Source of the DNA: Halolamina litorea
GTDB lineage: Archaea > Halobacteriota > Halobacteria > Halobacteriales > Haloferacaceae
Reading direction: 5' to 3'
Length of the DNA: 64,000 bases
Assembly (NCBI RefSeq): GCF_026616205.1
Contig: NZ_JANHGR010000001.1
Location: forward strand, 1,612,001 to 1,676,000
The translations under genes and the position numbers were made by a program. Positions 17,858 to 27,311 of this stretch are shown here, piece by piece. Each line of letters begins with the position of its first letter. Position 1 is the stretch's first letter. The notes beneath the pieces are model-generated. The model saw only the letters and a program-made list of their open reading frames with translations. It had not been told where the DNA came from and made no database searches.

Positions 17858-19648
17858 ATGACCGCACCGAACCGGAACACGCTCTGGGCCCGGGCGCTGG
17901 TCGACGAACTCGCCCGCAGCGGCGTTACCGCGGCTTGCGTCTCGCCGGGGTCGCGTTCGACGCCGCTGACGGCCGCATTCGACGCCCACGAGGACATCCA
18001 CGTCTTCTCACACCTCGACGAGCGCGCCGCCGCCTACTTCGCGCTGGGCCGTGCTCGCCGTACCGGCGAAGTCACGCCCCTCGTCTGTACCTCCGGCACC
18101 GCCGCCGCGAACTACCACCCCGCGGTGCTCGAAGCCGACCAGTCCCGCGTCCCCCTCCTCGCACTCACCGCCGACCGACCCCCGGAACTCCGTGACTCCG
18201 GGGCGAACCAGACCGCCGATCAGGAGAAGCTCTACGGCGATGCCGTCCGGTGGTACAAGGACCTCCCCGAACCCGAAGCCGAGGCCCGGAAGCTCCGCTC
18301 CCTGCGGACAACGGTCGCCCGCGCGCTGGCCGAAGCCGAGGGGACCGACCCCGGCCCGGTCCACCTGAACGTCCCGTTCCGCAAGCCGCTCGAACCGGTC
18401 GATGTGCCCGGCGACGTGCCCGACGACCTCGACCCGCTGGCCGCCGAGGGGCGGACGGATGGGAACGACGGCACCGCACCCGCCGGCGTCGGCGGCGCGT
18501 CGCCGCCGGCGTTCGTCGAGCGCTCGCAGGGCGTTCCCGAACTCCCCGACACCGCGGTCCGCGCGCTCGCGGACGACCTCGGCGTCGAGCGTGGCCTGAT
18601 CGTCGCCGGGCCGGCCGACCCCCACGAGGTCGACCCCGAGGCGGTCGTCGCGCTCGCCCACGCCACCGGCTTCCCGATCCTCGCGGACCCGCTCTCGGGC
18701 CTGCGTTTCGGCGGCCACACCCGCGTCGCTCCCGTGCTCGGCGGCTACGACGCCTACCTCGACGAAGCGGTCACGGAGAACTGGCCCGACCCCGAGGCAG
18801 TCCTGCGCATCGGCGCCTCGCCGACGTCGAAGCCGTTGCGGAAGTACCTCGCCCGCACCGGCGGCGACCAGTTCGTCGTCGACCCCGCGGGGAAGTGGCG
18901 CGAGGCGGAGTTCACCGCGACCGACCTCGTCGTCGCCGACCCCTCACGGCTGGCCGAGACGCTCGCCCGGGTCGTCGCCGGCCCCGATTCGGCGGACTGG
19001 CGGAGCCTGTGGGCCGACGCGGAGCAGGCACACTGGGACGCCGTCGAGGGCCACGATGGGCTGTTCGAGGGGGGAATCGTCGCCGACGCCGTCGCCGAGG
19101 CGCCGGACCCGACGACGCTGTTCGTCTCGAACTCCATGCCGGTCCGGGACCTGGATCGCTTCGCCCGGCCCAGCCCCGACGCCGTGACCGCGCTCGGGAA
19201 CCGCGGCGTCTCGGGAATCGACGGTATCACGTCGACGGCGCTCGGCGCCGGTTCGGCGACGACGGACCACCTGACGCTCGTGATCGGCGATTTGGCGTAC
19301 TACCACGACATGAACGGGCTGCTCGCGATCGCGCGCTGTGACGTGGACGCGACCATCGTCCTGCTCAACAACGACGGCGGCGGCATCTTCCACATGCTGC
19401 CGATCGAGTCGTTCGACCCACCTTTCACCGGCCAGTTCAAGACGCCCCACGGGATCGAGTTCGAGCCGACGGGCGACCTCTACGGGCTCGATTACGAGCG
19501 CGTCGACTCCCGCGAGGGCTTCGTCGACGCCTACAGCGAGGCGGTCGCGAGCGAGGGGAGCACCGTCGTCGAAGTCGTCACCGACGCCGCCGACTCCCAC
19601 GGCACCCGCGACCGGCTACGCGAGCGGGTCGTCGAGGAACTCACGTAG
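17858..19648 (+). CDS. menD: MenD, SEPHCHC synthase of menaquinone biosynthesis
   Basis: The thiamine diphosphate enzyme joins 2-oxoglutarate and isochorismate to form SEPHCHC. The 596-residue product has the N-terminal pyrimidine domain (ACVSPGSRSTPLTAAFDA, CTSGTAAANYHPAVLEA, LTADRPPELRDSGANQTADQ). The C-terminal pyrophosphate domain has GNRGVSGIDG and the metal motif spanning GDLAYYHDMNGL to LLNNDGGGIFHML. The ATG at 17858 starts MTAPNRNTLWARAL, and the longer frame upstream is read-through of the divergent CBS gene. It is followed 62 bases later by an unknown membrane protein gene, then menB. No menF lies directly upstream. Confidence 0.96.
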   Translation: MTAPNRNTLWARALVDELARSGVTAACVSPGSRSTPLTAAFDAHEDIHVFSHLDERAAAYFALGRARRTGEVTPLVCTSGTAAANYHPAVLEADQSRVPLLALTADRPPELRDSGANQTADQEKLYGDAVRWYKDLPEPEAEARKLRSLRTTVARALAEAEGTDPGPVHLNVPFRKPLEPVDVPGDVPDDLDPLAAEGRTDGNDGTAPAGVGGASPPAFVERSQGVPELPDTAVRALADDLGVERGLIVAGPADPHEVDPEAVVALAHATGFPILADPLSGLRFGGHTRVAPVLGGYDAYLDEAVTENWPDPEAVLRIGASPTSKPLRKYLARTGGDQFVVDPAGKWREAEFTATDLVVADPSRLAETLARVVAGPDSADWRSLWADAEQAHWDAVEGHDGLFEGGIVADAVAEAPDPTTLFVSNSMPVRDLDRFARPSPDAVTALGNRGVSGIDGITSTALGAGSATTDHLTLVIGDLAYYHDMNGLLAIARCDVDATIVLLNNDGGGIFHMLPIESFDPPFTGQFKTPHGIEFEPTGDLYGLDYERVDSREGFVDAYSEAVASEGSTVVEVVTDAADSHGTRDRLRERVVEELT

Positions 19649-19710
19649 GTCAGTCGTCGCGGTCCGATCGGGTGGTACCTCTTTGTGCCTGTCCTGAGTA
19701 GGCCACGCTA

Positions 19711-20868
19711 ATGCCTTCGACGGGGTGGAACGTGTTCGTGGCGAGTGGGGTCGCCATCGTCGTCTACCTCGGGTTCCGCATGGGTCAGGTGCTGCCGGCG
19801 CTCGTCGCCGGCACGATGCTGTTCATCGGCGGCTGGATGACCGGCTACGCCATCAATCAGGGCCCACCCATCAGCCTCCCGCGGATGCTCATCGCCGGCG
19901 GGATCTGTGGGTTCGTCATCGTCTGGACGCTCCTGATCGAGCAGGGCGACTACGTCATCGGCGGGATCGTGATCGGGCTCGTCTCCTTCGCCGCGTGGTT
20001 CACCAGCGAGCTGGGGCCGATCAAGGGCGACGCCAGCCCGACGGCGCCCATCGACGAGCCGAAGCCGCCGGAGGGGCCCCGACCGGGGACGCCACTGGAC
20101 CTCGGCGGCGACGAACCCGCACGGCGACAGTCCGAGAGCAACGGGAGCGACGGCAGCGGCCTGCTGGGGAAGATCCGGAGCTTCGCCACGCCGCCGGAGC
20201 CCGAGCCCCCGGATTCGGACGCCCCCGGACCGAACGGCCCCGACCCGGACGATCTCACCACGCACGACTCGCCGGACGACGGCGGACCGACCTACTCGAC
20301 CCGGGAGCGCGACCGCAGCGAGGCGCCGCCGACGACCGGCGAGCGCGAGAGCATCTTCGGCCTCGGGATCTTCTACGAGGGCGACCCCGACGGCCCCACC
20401 GACGCCGGCGCCAGCGCCGACCCTGAACCGTCCTCGACGGCGACCGAGCCCAAAGGTGGCGACCACACCAAGCCCGGCGCGGCCGACCCGCGACCGGACC
20501 CGAGCGCCGACGGTGCCCCGGAGGCGGTTGCGCGGGGGCCGGCCAGCGCCGAGGAGCCGGTCGAAGTCGATCGATCGAGGAACCACGAGCCCGCAGGGCA
20601 GACCGCCGCGCCGGCTGGCGAAGGTGGGGAACCGACCGAACGGCTCCGCGAACCGCGTGACAGCCCGCTTCGGCCCGGCCAGGAGCCCGCGACCGAGACC
20701 GGTTCGGGCGACGAACTGTACCGTGGCGACGCCGCGGCGGCGAACGGTGCCGACGCCAACACCGGCGACGACGGCCGGGACGGGGAGACCGGGGAAGCGG
20801 GCGGGGAGAGCGGCCAGCCGGAGGAACACCGCGTCGACGTCGACGAGGGCGGCTTCATGTTCGGCTGA
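19711..20868 (+). CDS. Membrane protein with a long disordered tail, between menD and menB
   Basis: In the 385-residue protein the first 110 residues hold four hydrophobic segments (about 8-20, 25-48, 56-72, 80-98). The rest is low-complexity sequence rich in Pro, Asp, Glu and Gly, with scattered blocks such as SIFGLGIFYEG and a C-terminal DVDEGGFMFG. No enzyme motif is seen. It lies in line with menD (62-base gap) and menB (42-base gap), and a weak promoter-like ctttgtg stretch precedes it. A role in quinone membrane context is only guilt by position. The tail could be a scaffold or a protein-binding region. Confidence 0.8.
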   Translation: MPSTGWNVFVASGVAIVVYLGFRMGQVLPALVAGTMLFIGGWMTGYAINQGPPISLPRMLIAGGICGFVIVWTLLIEQGDYVIGGIVIGLVSFAAWFTSELGPIKGDASPTAPIDEPKPPEGPRPGTPLDLGGDEPARRQSESNGSDGSGLLGKIRSFATPPEPEPPDSDAPGPNGPDPDDLTTHDSPDDGGPTYSTRERDRSEAPPTTGERESIFGLGIFYEGDPDGPTDAGASADPEPSSTATEPKGGDHTKPGAADPRPDPSADGAPEAVARGPASAEEPVEVDRSRNHEPAGQTAAPAGEGGEPTERLREPRDSPLRPGQEPATETGSGDELYRGDAAAANGADANTGDDGRDGETGEAGGESGQPEEHRVDVDEGGFMFG

Positions 20869-20910
20869 ACCGATCGGCGGCTTTTTGCGCGACGGCGTCG
20901 CCGTAGGGGC

Positions 20911-21828
20911 ATGGTCTCAGAGCTGTTCGACCCCGACCGCTGGGAGCAGGTCGACGGCGCCGGCGAGTTCGACGACATCACCTACCACCGAGGGGTGGAC
21001 TTCCCCGCCGTCCGCATCGCGTTCGACCGGCCCGAGGTCCGGAACGCGTTCCGGCCCGGGACCGTCGACGAACTCCACGCCGCGCTGGATCACGCCCGCA
21101 AGCAGGCCGACGTCGGCGCCATCCTCCTGACCGGGAACGGTCCCTCCGAGAAGGACGGCGGCTGGGCGTTCTGTTCCGGCGGCGATCAGTCGGTCCGGGG
21201 TGGCTCGGGGTACGAGTACCGCGGCGACGACGAAGCCGCCGACGACGAGTCCGAGGCCGTCCGGTCGGCCAAAGCCGGCCGACTCCACATCCTCGAAGTG
21301 CAACGCTTGATCCGCTTTACCCCAAAGCCAGTCGTCGCCGTCGTCCCGGGCTGGGCCGTCGGCGGCGGTCACTCGCTGCACGTCGTCTGTGACCTCACGC
21401 TCGCCAGCGAGGAGCACGCGAAGTTCCTCCAGACCGACCCCGACGTGGCCTCCTTCGACGGCGGCTTCGGCTCGGCATATCTCGCCCGACAGATCGGCCA
21501 GAAGAAGGCCCGCGAGGTGTTCTTCCTCGGGAAGACCTACTCCGCAGAGGAGGCCGTCGACATGGGGATGGCCAACGAGGCGGTTCCCCACGAGGACTTG
21601 GAGGAGACGGCCATCGACTGGGCCGAGACGATGACGAGCAAGAGCCCGACGGCGATGCGGATGCTGAAGTTCGCGTTCAACATGGCCGACGACGGGATGG
21701 TGGGTCAGCAGGTGTTCGCCGGCGAGGCGACCCGACTGGGCTACATGACCGACGAGGCCGCGGAAGGCCGCGACGCGTTCCTCGAGGGCCGCGACCCCGA
21801 CTTCTCACAGTACCCCTGGCACTACTGA
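20911..21828 (+). CDS. menB: MenB, 1,4-dihydroxy-2-naphthoyl-CoA synthase
   Basis: The 305-residue crotonase-family enzyme closes the naphthoquinone ring from O-succinylbenzoyl-CoA. Family features are RPEVRNAFRPGTVDEL, GWAFCSGGDQSVRGGSGYEY and the oxyanion region PGWAVGGGHSLHVVCDLTLAS. They are followed by KFLQTDPDVASFDGGFGSAYLARQIGQKKAREVFFLG and the C-terminal QYPWHY, which is very typical of MenB. A TATA-like ctttttgc at 20881-20888 suggests a promoter of its own besides read-through from menD. Confidence 0.96.
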   Translation: MVSELFDPDRWEQVDGAGEFDDITYHRGVDFPAVRIAFDRPEVRNAFRPGTVDELHAALDHARKQADVGAILLTGNGPSEKDGGWAFCSGGDQSVRGGSGYEYRGDDEAADDESEAVRSAKAGRLHILEVQRLIRFTPKPVVAVVPGWAVGGGHSLHVVCDLTLASEEHAKFLQTDPDVASFDGGFGSAYLARQIGQKKAREVFFLGKTYSAEEAVDMGMANEAVPHEDLEETAIDWAETMTSKSPTAMRMLKFAFNMADDGMVGQQVFAGEATRLGYMTDEAAEGRDAFLEGRDPDFSQYPWHY

Positions 21829-21838
21829 GCGCGGAGAC

Positions 21839-22348
21839 TCAGGCCGGCCCGGCGCGCTCGAACAGCGCTTCGGCGTGGTCGCGGGCGAACAGCGCCTCCG
21901 GGAGGTCAGTGAACCACCCGGCGTCGGTGATCGACTCGTCCCCGACCCCGAGGTCCGAGCCGACAGCCGTCGACAGCGGCGTCGCCTCGAAGCCGACGAC
22001 GGTGAACGTCGCCGAGCGCTCGCCGTCGGTGCAGCCGACCTCGATGGCGCTGTGGGGGCGACCCGGCTCGATGCCGACGCCGGCCTCCTCGTCCACCTCG
22101 CGGACGACGCTCTCGGTCAGTGACTCGCCGGGTTGGAGGGTACCGCCGGGGAGCATCCACGCCTCGTCGTCTTCGTCGTAGATCAGCAACATCCGGCCGT
22201 CGTCGTCGAACACCGAGGCGACGGTGACCCAGCCGGTAGTGAACGGCTCGCCCCCGATCAGTTCGTCGTAGCGGCCGGGTTCGACCTCGTTTACGCTCTG
22301 GGTCTCGTAGAGGTCGTCGTACGCCGCGCGGGGGTCGGCCCGGTTCAT
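21839..22348 (-). CDS. NUDIX hydrolase
   Basis: The 169-residue product has a complete Nudix box, GGTLQPGESLTESVVREVDEEAGV, in which the core REVDEE glutamates bind the metal. It should hydrolyse a nucleoside diphosphate linked to another group; the substrate is not predictable. The ATG at 22348 (MNRADPRAAYDD) is chosen because the upstream extension is Arg/Ser-rich and not protein-like. It is on the minus strand, ten bases from the end of the convergent menB gene and 55 bases downstream of the carboxymuconolactone decarboxylase-like gene. Confidence 0.9.
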   Translation of the reverse strand: MNRADPRAAYDDLYETQSVNEVEPGRYDELIGGEPFTTGWVTVASVFDDDGRMLLIYDEDDEAWMLPGGTLQPGESLTESVVREVDEEAGVGIEPGRPHSAIEVGCTDGERSATFTVVGFEATPLSTAVGSDLGVGDESITDAGWFTDLPEALFARDHAEALFERAGPA

Positions 22349-22403
22349 GGCTCGACGTTCGGCTCGGCCCCCGAAACAGTTCCGGGTCCGGAGCGGCCCG
22401 GAG

Positions 22404-22949
22404 CTACGGTCGCGGGTCCCAGCCGACGAACTCCTCGCCGTCCTCCAGCCCCACATCGAGCGCGTCGAGCACACCCGAGAGCGACGTGTAGCCGCTCGCC
22501 AGCGAGGCGGTCCCGACGGCCGTCGATTCGTCGTAGGCGGCGACGAACGCGTCGTGGAGGTCGTCGTCGACTTCGCCCGCGAGGACGGCGGCGGCGTAGC
22601 GCAACAGCAGCGCCTCGTCGGCGTCGAACCCCCCGAAATCGCCGTCGGCGATGGCAGCCATCTCGGCCTCGGTGACGCCGGCGTCGCCGCCGATGCGGAC
22701 GTGCTGGTGCCACTCGTAGCGGGAGCCGTTCTCGGCGGCCGCGAGCAGGATCACCAGTTCCCGCTCCCGGTCTTCGAGGCCGCTCGACTCCCAAAGCGAA
22801 CCGAGGAAGGCCCGCATGCCCGCGAGCACTTCGGGGTTGTTCCCCAGCGCCGCGTAGACGTTCACCGGCTTGCCCTGTAGCTTCGAGACGACCAGATCGC
22901 GGTACTCCTCGGGGAGGTCCTCCGGGTCGACGTAGGGTACGCGTGCCAT
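22404..22949 (-). CDS. Carboxymuconolactone decarboxylase / AhpD-family protein without the CxxC pair
   Basis: The 181-residue helical protein has the AhpD-like core LEDRERELVILLAAAENGSRYEWHQHVRIGGDAGVTEAEM. The usual active site ExxCxxxxxxxH or CxxC is replaced by the EWHQH stretch, so peroxidase-partner activity by a thiol pair is not expected. Such proteins are common in haloarchaea and have no assigned role. It is divergent from menA by 120 bases, and upstream of the Nudix gene on the same strand. Confidence 0.87.
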   Translation of the reverse strand: MARVPYVDPEDLPEEYRDLVVSKLQGKPVNVYAALGNNPEVLAGMRAFLGSLWESSGLEDRERELVILLAAAENGSRYEWHQHVRIGGDAGVTEAEMAAIADGDFGGFDADEALLLRYAAAVLAGEVDDDLHDAFVAAYDESTAVGTASLASGYTSLSGVLDALDVGLEDGEEFVGWDPRP

Positions 22950-23069
22950 ACGGCGCCGTCACACGGCGGGGGTATAGCTCCCTCGCCCATCGCCGACGGG
23001 AGCCAGCCACCCGGGGGCCGCCGCCGGAGAACCCACCCTTCATGGCCCCGCCGCCCGCATCTCCCGACA

Positions 23070-24014
23070 ATGAGTACGGAGACGAATCAGGCCGCCGTCT
23101 CGAAGCGGCGCGCGTGGGTGATGGCCGCCCGCCCCCAGACGATGCCGGCGGCGATAGCGCCGGTGCTGGTCGGCGTCGGCGTCGCCGTCCACGAGGGGCT
23201 GTTCGCGCCGCTGCCGGCCGCGGCGGCGCTGCTCGGTGCGGTCCTGATCCAGATCGGCACCAACTTCGCGAACGACTACTACGACGCCGTCAACGGGGCC
23301 GATACCGCCGACCGGGAGGGGTTCACTCGCGTCACAGCCGGCGGGCTGATCGAACCCGAGTCGGTCAAGCGTGCGATGTGGCTCACCTTCGCCGCCGCAA
23401 TCGTCAGCGGCACGTACCTCGTCTGGGTCGGCGGCGTCCCCATCCTCGTGATCGGCCTGCTCTCGGTCGCGTCGGGGATCGCCTACACCGGCGGGCCGTA
23501 CCCGCTGGGCTACCACGGCCTCGGCGACCTGTTCGTCTTCGTCTTCTTCGGCCTCGTGGCCGTTACCGGAACCGTCTACGTGCAGGCCGCCGCGGCCGTC
23601 GCCGGTATCCCGACGACGCTCCCCGCGGGGACGGTGCCGACGCTGGCGCTGCTCGCCAGTCTGCCGATGGCCGCGCTCACGACGAACGTACTCGTCGTGA
23701 ACAACGTCCGCGACAAGGAGGAGGACGCGACGACTGGCAAGCGGACGCTCGCGGTTCGATTTGGCTACGGCGTCTGCCGGGCCGAGTACGTGGCGATGCT
23801 CGTGCTGGCCTACGCCGTCCCGGTGGTCCTGTTCCTCGGGGAGTTCGGGCCCCTGGCCCTGCTACCGCTGCTCTCGCTGCCGGTCGCCGGCCTGGTCACC
23901 CGGACAGTCCTCACGGAGACCAGCGGGGCGGCGCTCAACCCCGCGCTCGAGCGGACCGGCCAACTGCTCGCGCTCTACGCGGTGCTGTTCACCGCCGGAC
24001 TGATCCTCGGATGA
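23070..24014 (+). CDS. menA: MenA, 1,4-dihydroxy-2-naphthoate polyprenyltransferase
   Basis: This integral membrane prenyltransferase of the UbiA family attaches the isoprenoid tail to dihydroxynaphthoate. The 314-residue product has eight to nine hydrophobic helices. The first Asp motif is in NFANDYYDAVNGADTADR, and the second is in NNVRDKEEDATTGKRTLAVRFG. The ATG at 23070 begins MSTETNQAAVSKRRAWVMAARPQ. Its stop overlaps the menC start in an ATGA, so the two genes are translated together. Confidence 0.95.
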   Translation: MSTETNQAAVSKRRAWVMAARPQTMPAAIAPVLVGVGVAVHEGLFAPLPAAAALLGAVLIQIGTNFANDYYDAVNGADTADREGFTRVTAGGLIEPESVKRAMWLTFAAAIVSGTYLVWVGGVPILVIGLLSVASGIAYTGGPYPLGYHGLGDLFVFVFFGLVAVTGTVYVQAAAAVAGIPTTLPAGTVPTLALLASLPMAALTTNVLVVNNVRDKEEDATTGKRTLAVRFGYGVCRAEYVAMLVLAYAVPVVLFLGEFGPLALLPLLSLPVAGLVTRTVLTETSGAALNPALERTGQLLALYAVLFTAGLILG

Positions 24015-25057
24015 GTCCGACGGTCCGCCCGTTCGCGCTCGACCTCTCGACCCCACTCTCGACGGCCGACGGGGAGATAACCGAGCGCCGAGGGTTCCTC
24101 GTTGGCGTCGACGACCCGGCACGCGGTCTGGGCGAGGCGACACCCCTCCCGGGCTGGACCGAGAGTTTCGACGCCTGTGAGGCCGCGCTCCGGAACCCCC
24201 CGGCTGCGTGGGACCGCGTCGACGACGCACTCGGCGACGGCCGACCGGCGACGCCAGCGGCGCGCCACGGCTACCGACTCGCCGTGCTGGACGCCGCGGC
24301 GCGCGACGAGGAGCGACCCCTCTCGGCGCACCTCGCCGACCGCGGTGGTTTCGAAGCGCCCGCCGACACGGTGCCGGTCAACGCGACGGTCGGTGACGGG
24401 AGCGTCGAGGACACCGTCGCCGCGGCTCAGCGGGCCGCCGAGGCGGGCTTCGACACGGCGAAGCTCAAAGTCGGCGCGAGGTCGTTGTCGACCGACATCG
24501 ACCGCGTGCGGGCCGTGCTCGACGCCGTCGACCTCGCGGTCCGCGTCGACGCCAACGGCGCGTGGGACCGGGAGACCGCGAGCGAGGCGGTCGAGGCTTT
24601 CGCCTCATTCGGCGTCGAGTACGTCGAGCAACCGCTCCCGGCCGGGGCGCTATCGGGACTGGCTGCCCTCCGCGGACGCGGCGTCGGGATCGCCGCCGAC
24701 GAGTCGCTCGGCGAGCACGGGGTGGGTGCCCTGCTCGACGCCGACGCGGCCGACGTGGCCGTGCTGAAGCCGATGGCACTCGGCGGCCCGGACGCGGCCA
24801 TCGACGCCGCGAGGCGGCTGCTCGACACGGGTGTCGATCCCGTCGTCACCACGACCATCGACGGCGCCGTCGCTCGGGCGGCCGCGGTCCACGTCGCGGC
24901 CGCCGTCCCCGACGTTCGGGCCTGTGGGCTCTCGACCGGCGACATGCTCGTCACCGATCTCGGCCCGGACCCGTCCCCGACCGTCGACGGCGCGGTTCGC
25001 GTCCCCGAGGGCCCGGGGAACGTCGGCTCATCGTTCGACGGCTGTCTCCGGGACTGA
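24011..25057 (+). CDS. menC: MenC, o-succinylbenzoate synthase
   Basis: The enolase-superfamily dehydratase makes o-succinylbenzoate. In the 348-residue product the catalytic and metal residues are in order: FDTAKLKVGA (Lys), VRVDANGAWD (Asp), EYVEQPLP (Glu), GIAADES (Asp) and VAVLKPMALGG (Lys). The ATG at 24011 overlaps the menA stop by four bases. A longer frame upstream is read-through inside menA. No menE is found after it: the next gene is a convergent MATE transporter. Confidence 0.94.
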   Translation: MSPTVRPFALDLSTPLSTADGEITERRGFLVGVDDPARGLGEATPLPGWTESFDACEAALRNPPAAWDRVDDALGDGRPATPAARHGYRLAVLDAAARDEERPLSAHLADRGGFEAPADTVPVNATVGDGSVEDTVAAAQRAAEAGFDTAKLKVGARSLSTDIDRVRAVLDAVDLAVRVDANGAWDRETASEAVEAFASFGVEYVEQPLPAGALSGLAALRGRGVGIAADESLGEHGVGALLDADAADVAVLKPMALGGPDAAIDAARRLLDTGVDPVVTTTIDGAVARAAAVHVAAAVPDVRACGLSTGDMLVTDLGPDPSPTVDGAVRVPEGPGNVGSSFDGCLRD

Positions 25058-25198
25058 GCCGTCGGTGGCCGTTGTGAGCGAACAGGCGACACGAACGCTC
25101 GCGGCGCGGTGTGTCAGACTTCCGCCTCGGCCGCCTCGCGGCCACAGTCAGGGTATCGCGGGCGTGGTCGCCCGATGAGTGAAGAACGGTTGCCGAGG

Positions 25199-26713
25199 TC
25201 AGTCGTCGCTCGGCGCCGCGCCGCGGGCCCGTTCGGGGTCGACGTTCCGCCACGTGCCGCGCTGGTACCAGAAGTACGCGAGCGTGGCCCCGAAGACGTT
25301 CGAAGCGGCGAAGGAGAGCCAGAGCCCGTCGGAACCGAGCCCGAACGTCTGGGAGCCCAGCCACGCGACCGGCAGTCGGAACACCATCAGGGTCCCGACG
25401 GAGATGACCGCCGCGACGGCCGTCTTGCTCGCGCCGCGGAAGCTACCGTTGTAGGCGCGCATGATCCCCATGAAGCCGAACGTCGGCGCGACGAAGCGCA
25501 TGAACTGTGCGCCCACCTCGACGACGCGGCCGGCGTTCTCCTGATCGGCGCCGACGAAGATCGAGACGATCGGCTCGGCGAAGACGAACGCGACGACGCC
25601 CACCGCACTGAGGATCAGGAACGACGCCTTCGCCGCGAACGCGGTCGTCGCGGCGGCGCGGTCGGGCTTGTCGGCGCCGATGTTCTGTCCGCTCATGGTC
25701 TCGACGCCGCGAGCCATGGCGATGGCGGGCATGAACACCACCGAGAGGACGCGGGTGCCGATCCCGTACGCCGAGACGACGGGGGTCGCGAACAGCCCCA
25801 CGACGATCAGCAGGAGGTTGACCGAGAGCGCCCGCCCGACCCCCTCGATGGAGGCCGGGATACCGATCTGGAGGATACGGCGGGCGAAGTCCATGTCGGG
25901 AACCATGTTCCGCAGTCGGATCGTGACACCCTGGTTGCCGCGGAACATGATTCCCAGTCCGATGATGAACGCCAGCGCCCGCGAGAAGATCGTGGCGATG
26001 GCGGCGCCACGGAGACCGTCGCCGGTGTAGCCGGTCATCTGGAACAGTTGGTCCTGCAGCCCCGGCATCCCGATGATGGCGAAGAAGGGGTTGTCGACGA
26101 ACCCGAAGATGAGGAACGGATCGAGGATGATGTTGATGACGACCGAGACGAACATCACGACCATCGGCGTCACCGTGTCGCCGGCCCCGCGCATCAGGGA
26201 GATGAACATGATGAAGCCGAACATGAACACTAGTCCCAGCGAGATCACCTCCATGTAGTTCACCGCTAGCGGGAGCACGTCGGGGGAGGCGCCGTAGATG
26301 GTGATCAGCCACTCGACGCTGAAGTAGCCCGCGACGCCGAGGATGATCGAGGCGATGATCGAGAACGAAACCGTCTGGGAGGCGGCGTACTCCGCGTCGC
26401 GTTCGTTGCCGGCGCCGATGTTCTGGGCGATCATCACGCTCCCGGCGACGGAGAGCCCCATCGCCATCGAGATCAGCAGGAACACCATCGGGAACGCGAA
26501 GCTGATCGCCGCCAACGCGTCGGTGCTGTAGCGACCGACCCAGAACGTGTCCGCGAGGTTGTAGGCGGTCTGGAACAGGTTCGTGATGACGATGGGGATC
26601 GCCAGCACGAACAGCGGCTTGCCGATCCCGCCCTCCGTCAGGTCGAGGTCCTCCTGGTTGAACGCACGGTGGATGAGCTGTCGGGCACCCGCCAGTCGCT
26701 CGCGGAGGCTCAC
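25199..26713 (-). CDS. MATE-family efflux transporter
   Basis: The product is a 504-residue, 12-helix cation-antiport exporter for drugs or metabolites. The two-fold repeated MATE pattern is clear, as in PLFVLAIPIVITNLFQTAYNLADTFWVGRYS near the start and the second-half equivalent LQIGIPASIEGVGRALSVNLLLIVVGLFATP. The GTG at 26713 is preferred because it overlaps the tetR stop as GTGA; a TTG at 26719 is the only alternative nearby. It is co-transcribed with the tetR gene and thus likely repressed by that protein until an inducer is present. Confidence 0.93.
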   Translation of the reverse strand: MSLRERLAGARQLIHRAFNQEDLDLTEGGIGKPLFVLAIPIVITNLFQTAYNLADTFWVGRYSTDALAAISFAFPMVFLLISMAMGLSVAGSVMIAQNIGAGNERDAEYAASQTVSFSIIASIILGVAGYFSVEWLITIYGASPDVLPLAVNYMEVISLGLVFMFGFIMFISLMRGAGDTVTPMVVMFVSVVINIILDPFLIFGFVDNPFFAIIGMPGLQDQLFQMTGYTGDGLRGAAIATIFSRALAFIIGLGIMFRGNQGVTIRLRNMVPDMDFARRILQIGIPASIEGVGRALSVNLLLIVVGLFATPVVSAYGIGTRVLSVVFMPAIAMARGVETMSGQNIGADKPDRAAATTAFAAKASFLILSAVGVVAFVFAEPIVSIFVGADQENAGRVVEVGAQFMRFVAPTFGFMGIMRAYNGSFRGASKTAVAAVISVGTLMVFRLPVAWLGSQTFGLGSDGLWLSFAASNVFGATLAYFWYQRGTWRNVDPERARGAAPSDD

Positions 26714-27306
26714 TCGCAACCCCCGTCGGCGACGATCATCGAGTCGATGTGGGCCGCGAGGGTCTCACGGCTCTCCTCGATGGGTCGGCCGACAGCAACG
26801 CTCCGGGTCTGGGCGCCGTTGAACACCGTCACGAGGAAGTCCGCCGAGGCCTCGATGTCGAGGTCCTCGCGGAACTCCCCCGACTCGACGCCGTCGGCGA
26901 GGTGCTCCTCGACGTGCGTCCGGAGGGTGCGGTCGTGGTCCTGCAGGTGCCGGCGGAACGCCTCGTCGTAGGGGCCCTGCGCTTTGAGTTCGAGCACCGC
27001 CGTCTGGAACTGGCGGTCGGGGTGGGCGTCGTCCGGCGGGAACAGGATCGTGTCGATCAGGTCCAGCAGGCGGTCGTGGGCCGTCTCGCCCTCGACCGCG
27101 TCCAGTCGGTCGGTGAACTGCTCCAGCAGACCGTCGAAAAAGGAGACCAGCAGGTCGTGCTTGCTGTCGTAGTGGTAGTGGAGCGCGGACTTGCTGCGGT
27201 CGGTCTCGGCCGCGATGTCCTCCATGGTCACCTCCGCGTAGCCGTGCTTGCAGAGGGCACGATAGGTACCGGCGGTGATGTCGCTCGCAGTCTCTTCCGT
27301 ACTCAT
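26710..27306 (-). CDS. TetR-family transcription regulator of the MATE exporter
   Basis: The 198-residue product has an N-terminal helix-turn-helix in ITAGTYRALCKHGYAEVTMEDIAAETDRSKSALHYHYDSKHDLL, the standard TetR recognition helix. A helical ligand-binding domain follows, to the C-terminus GGCE. It starts the tetR-MATE operon and overlaps the exporter gene by four bases. A perfect 16-base palindrome lies five bases upstream of the ATG, in the promoter or first transcribed bases, fitting autorepression. The inducer is unknown. Confidence 0.93.
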   Translation of the reverse strand: MSTEETASDITAGTYRALCKHGYAEVTMEDIAAETDRSKSALHYHYDSKHDLLVSFFDGLLEQFTDRLDAVEGETAHDRLLDLIDTILFPPDDAHPDRQFQTAVLELKAQGPYDEAFRRHLQDHDRTLRTHVEEHLADGVESGEFREDLDIEASADFLVTVFNGAQTRSVAVGRPIEESRETLAAHIDSMIVADGGCE

Positions 27307-27311
27307 ACTGA

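Noticed and set aside
25109-26233. 374-residue plus-strand frame rich in His, Asp and Arg opposite the MATE gene
   Set aside because: It is antisense to a transporter with clear membrane helices; the DEDRDE-like runs are the usual shadow pattern.
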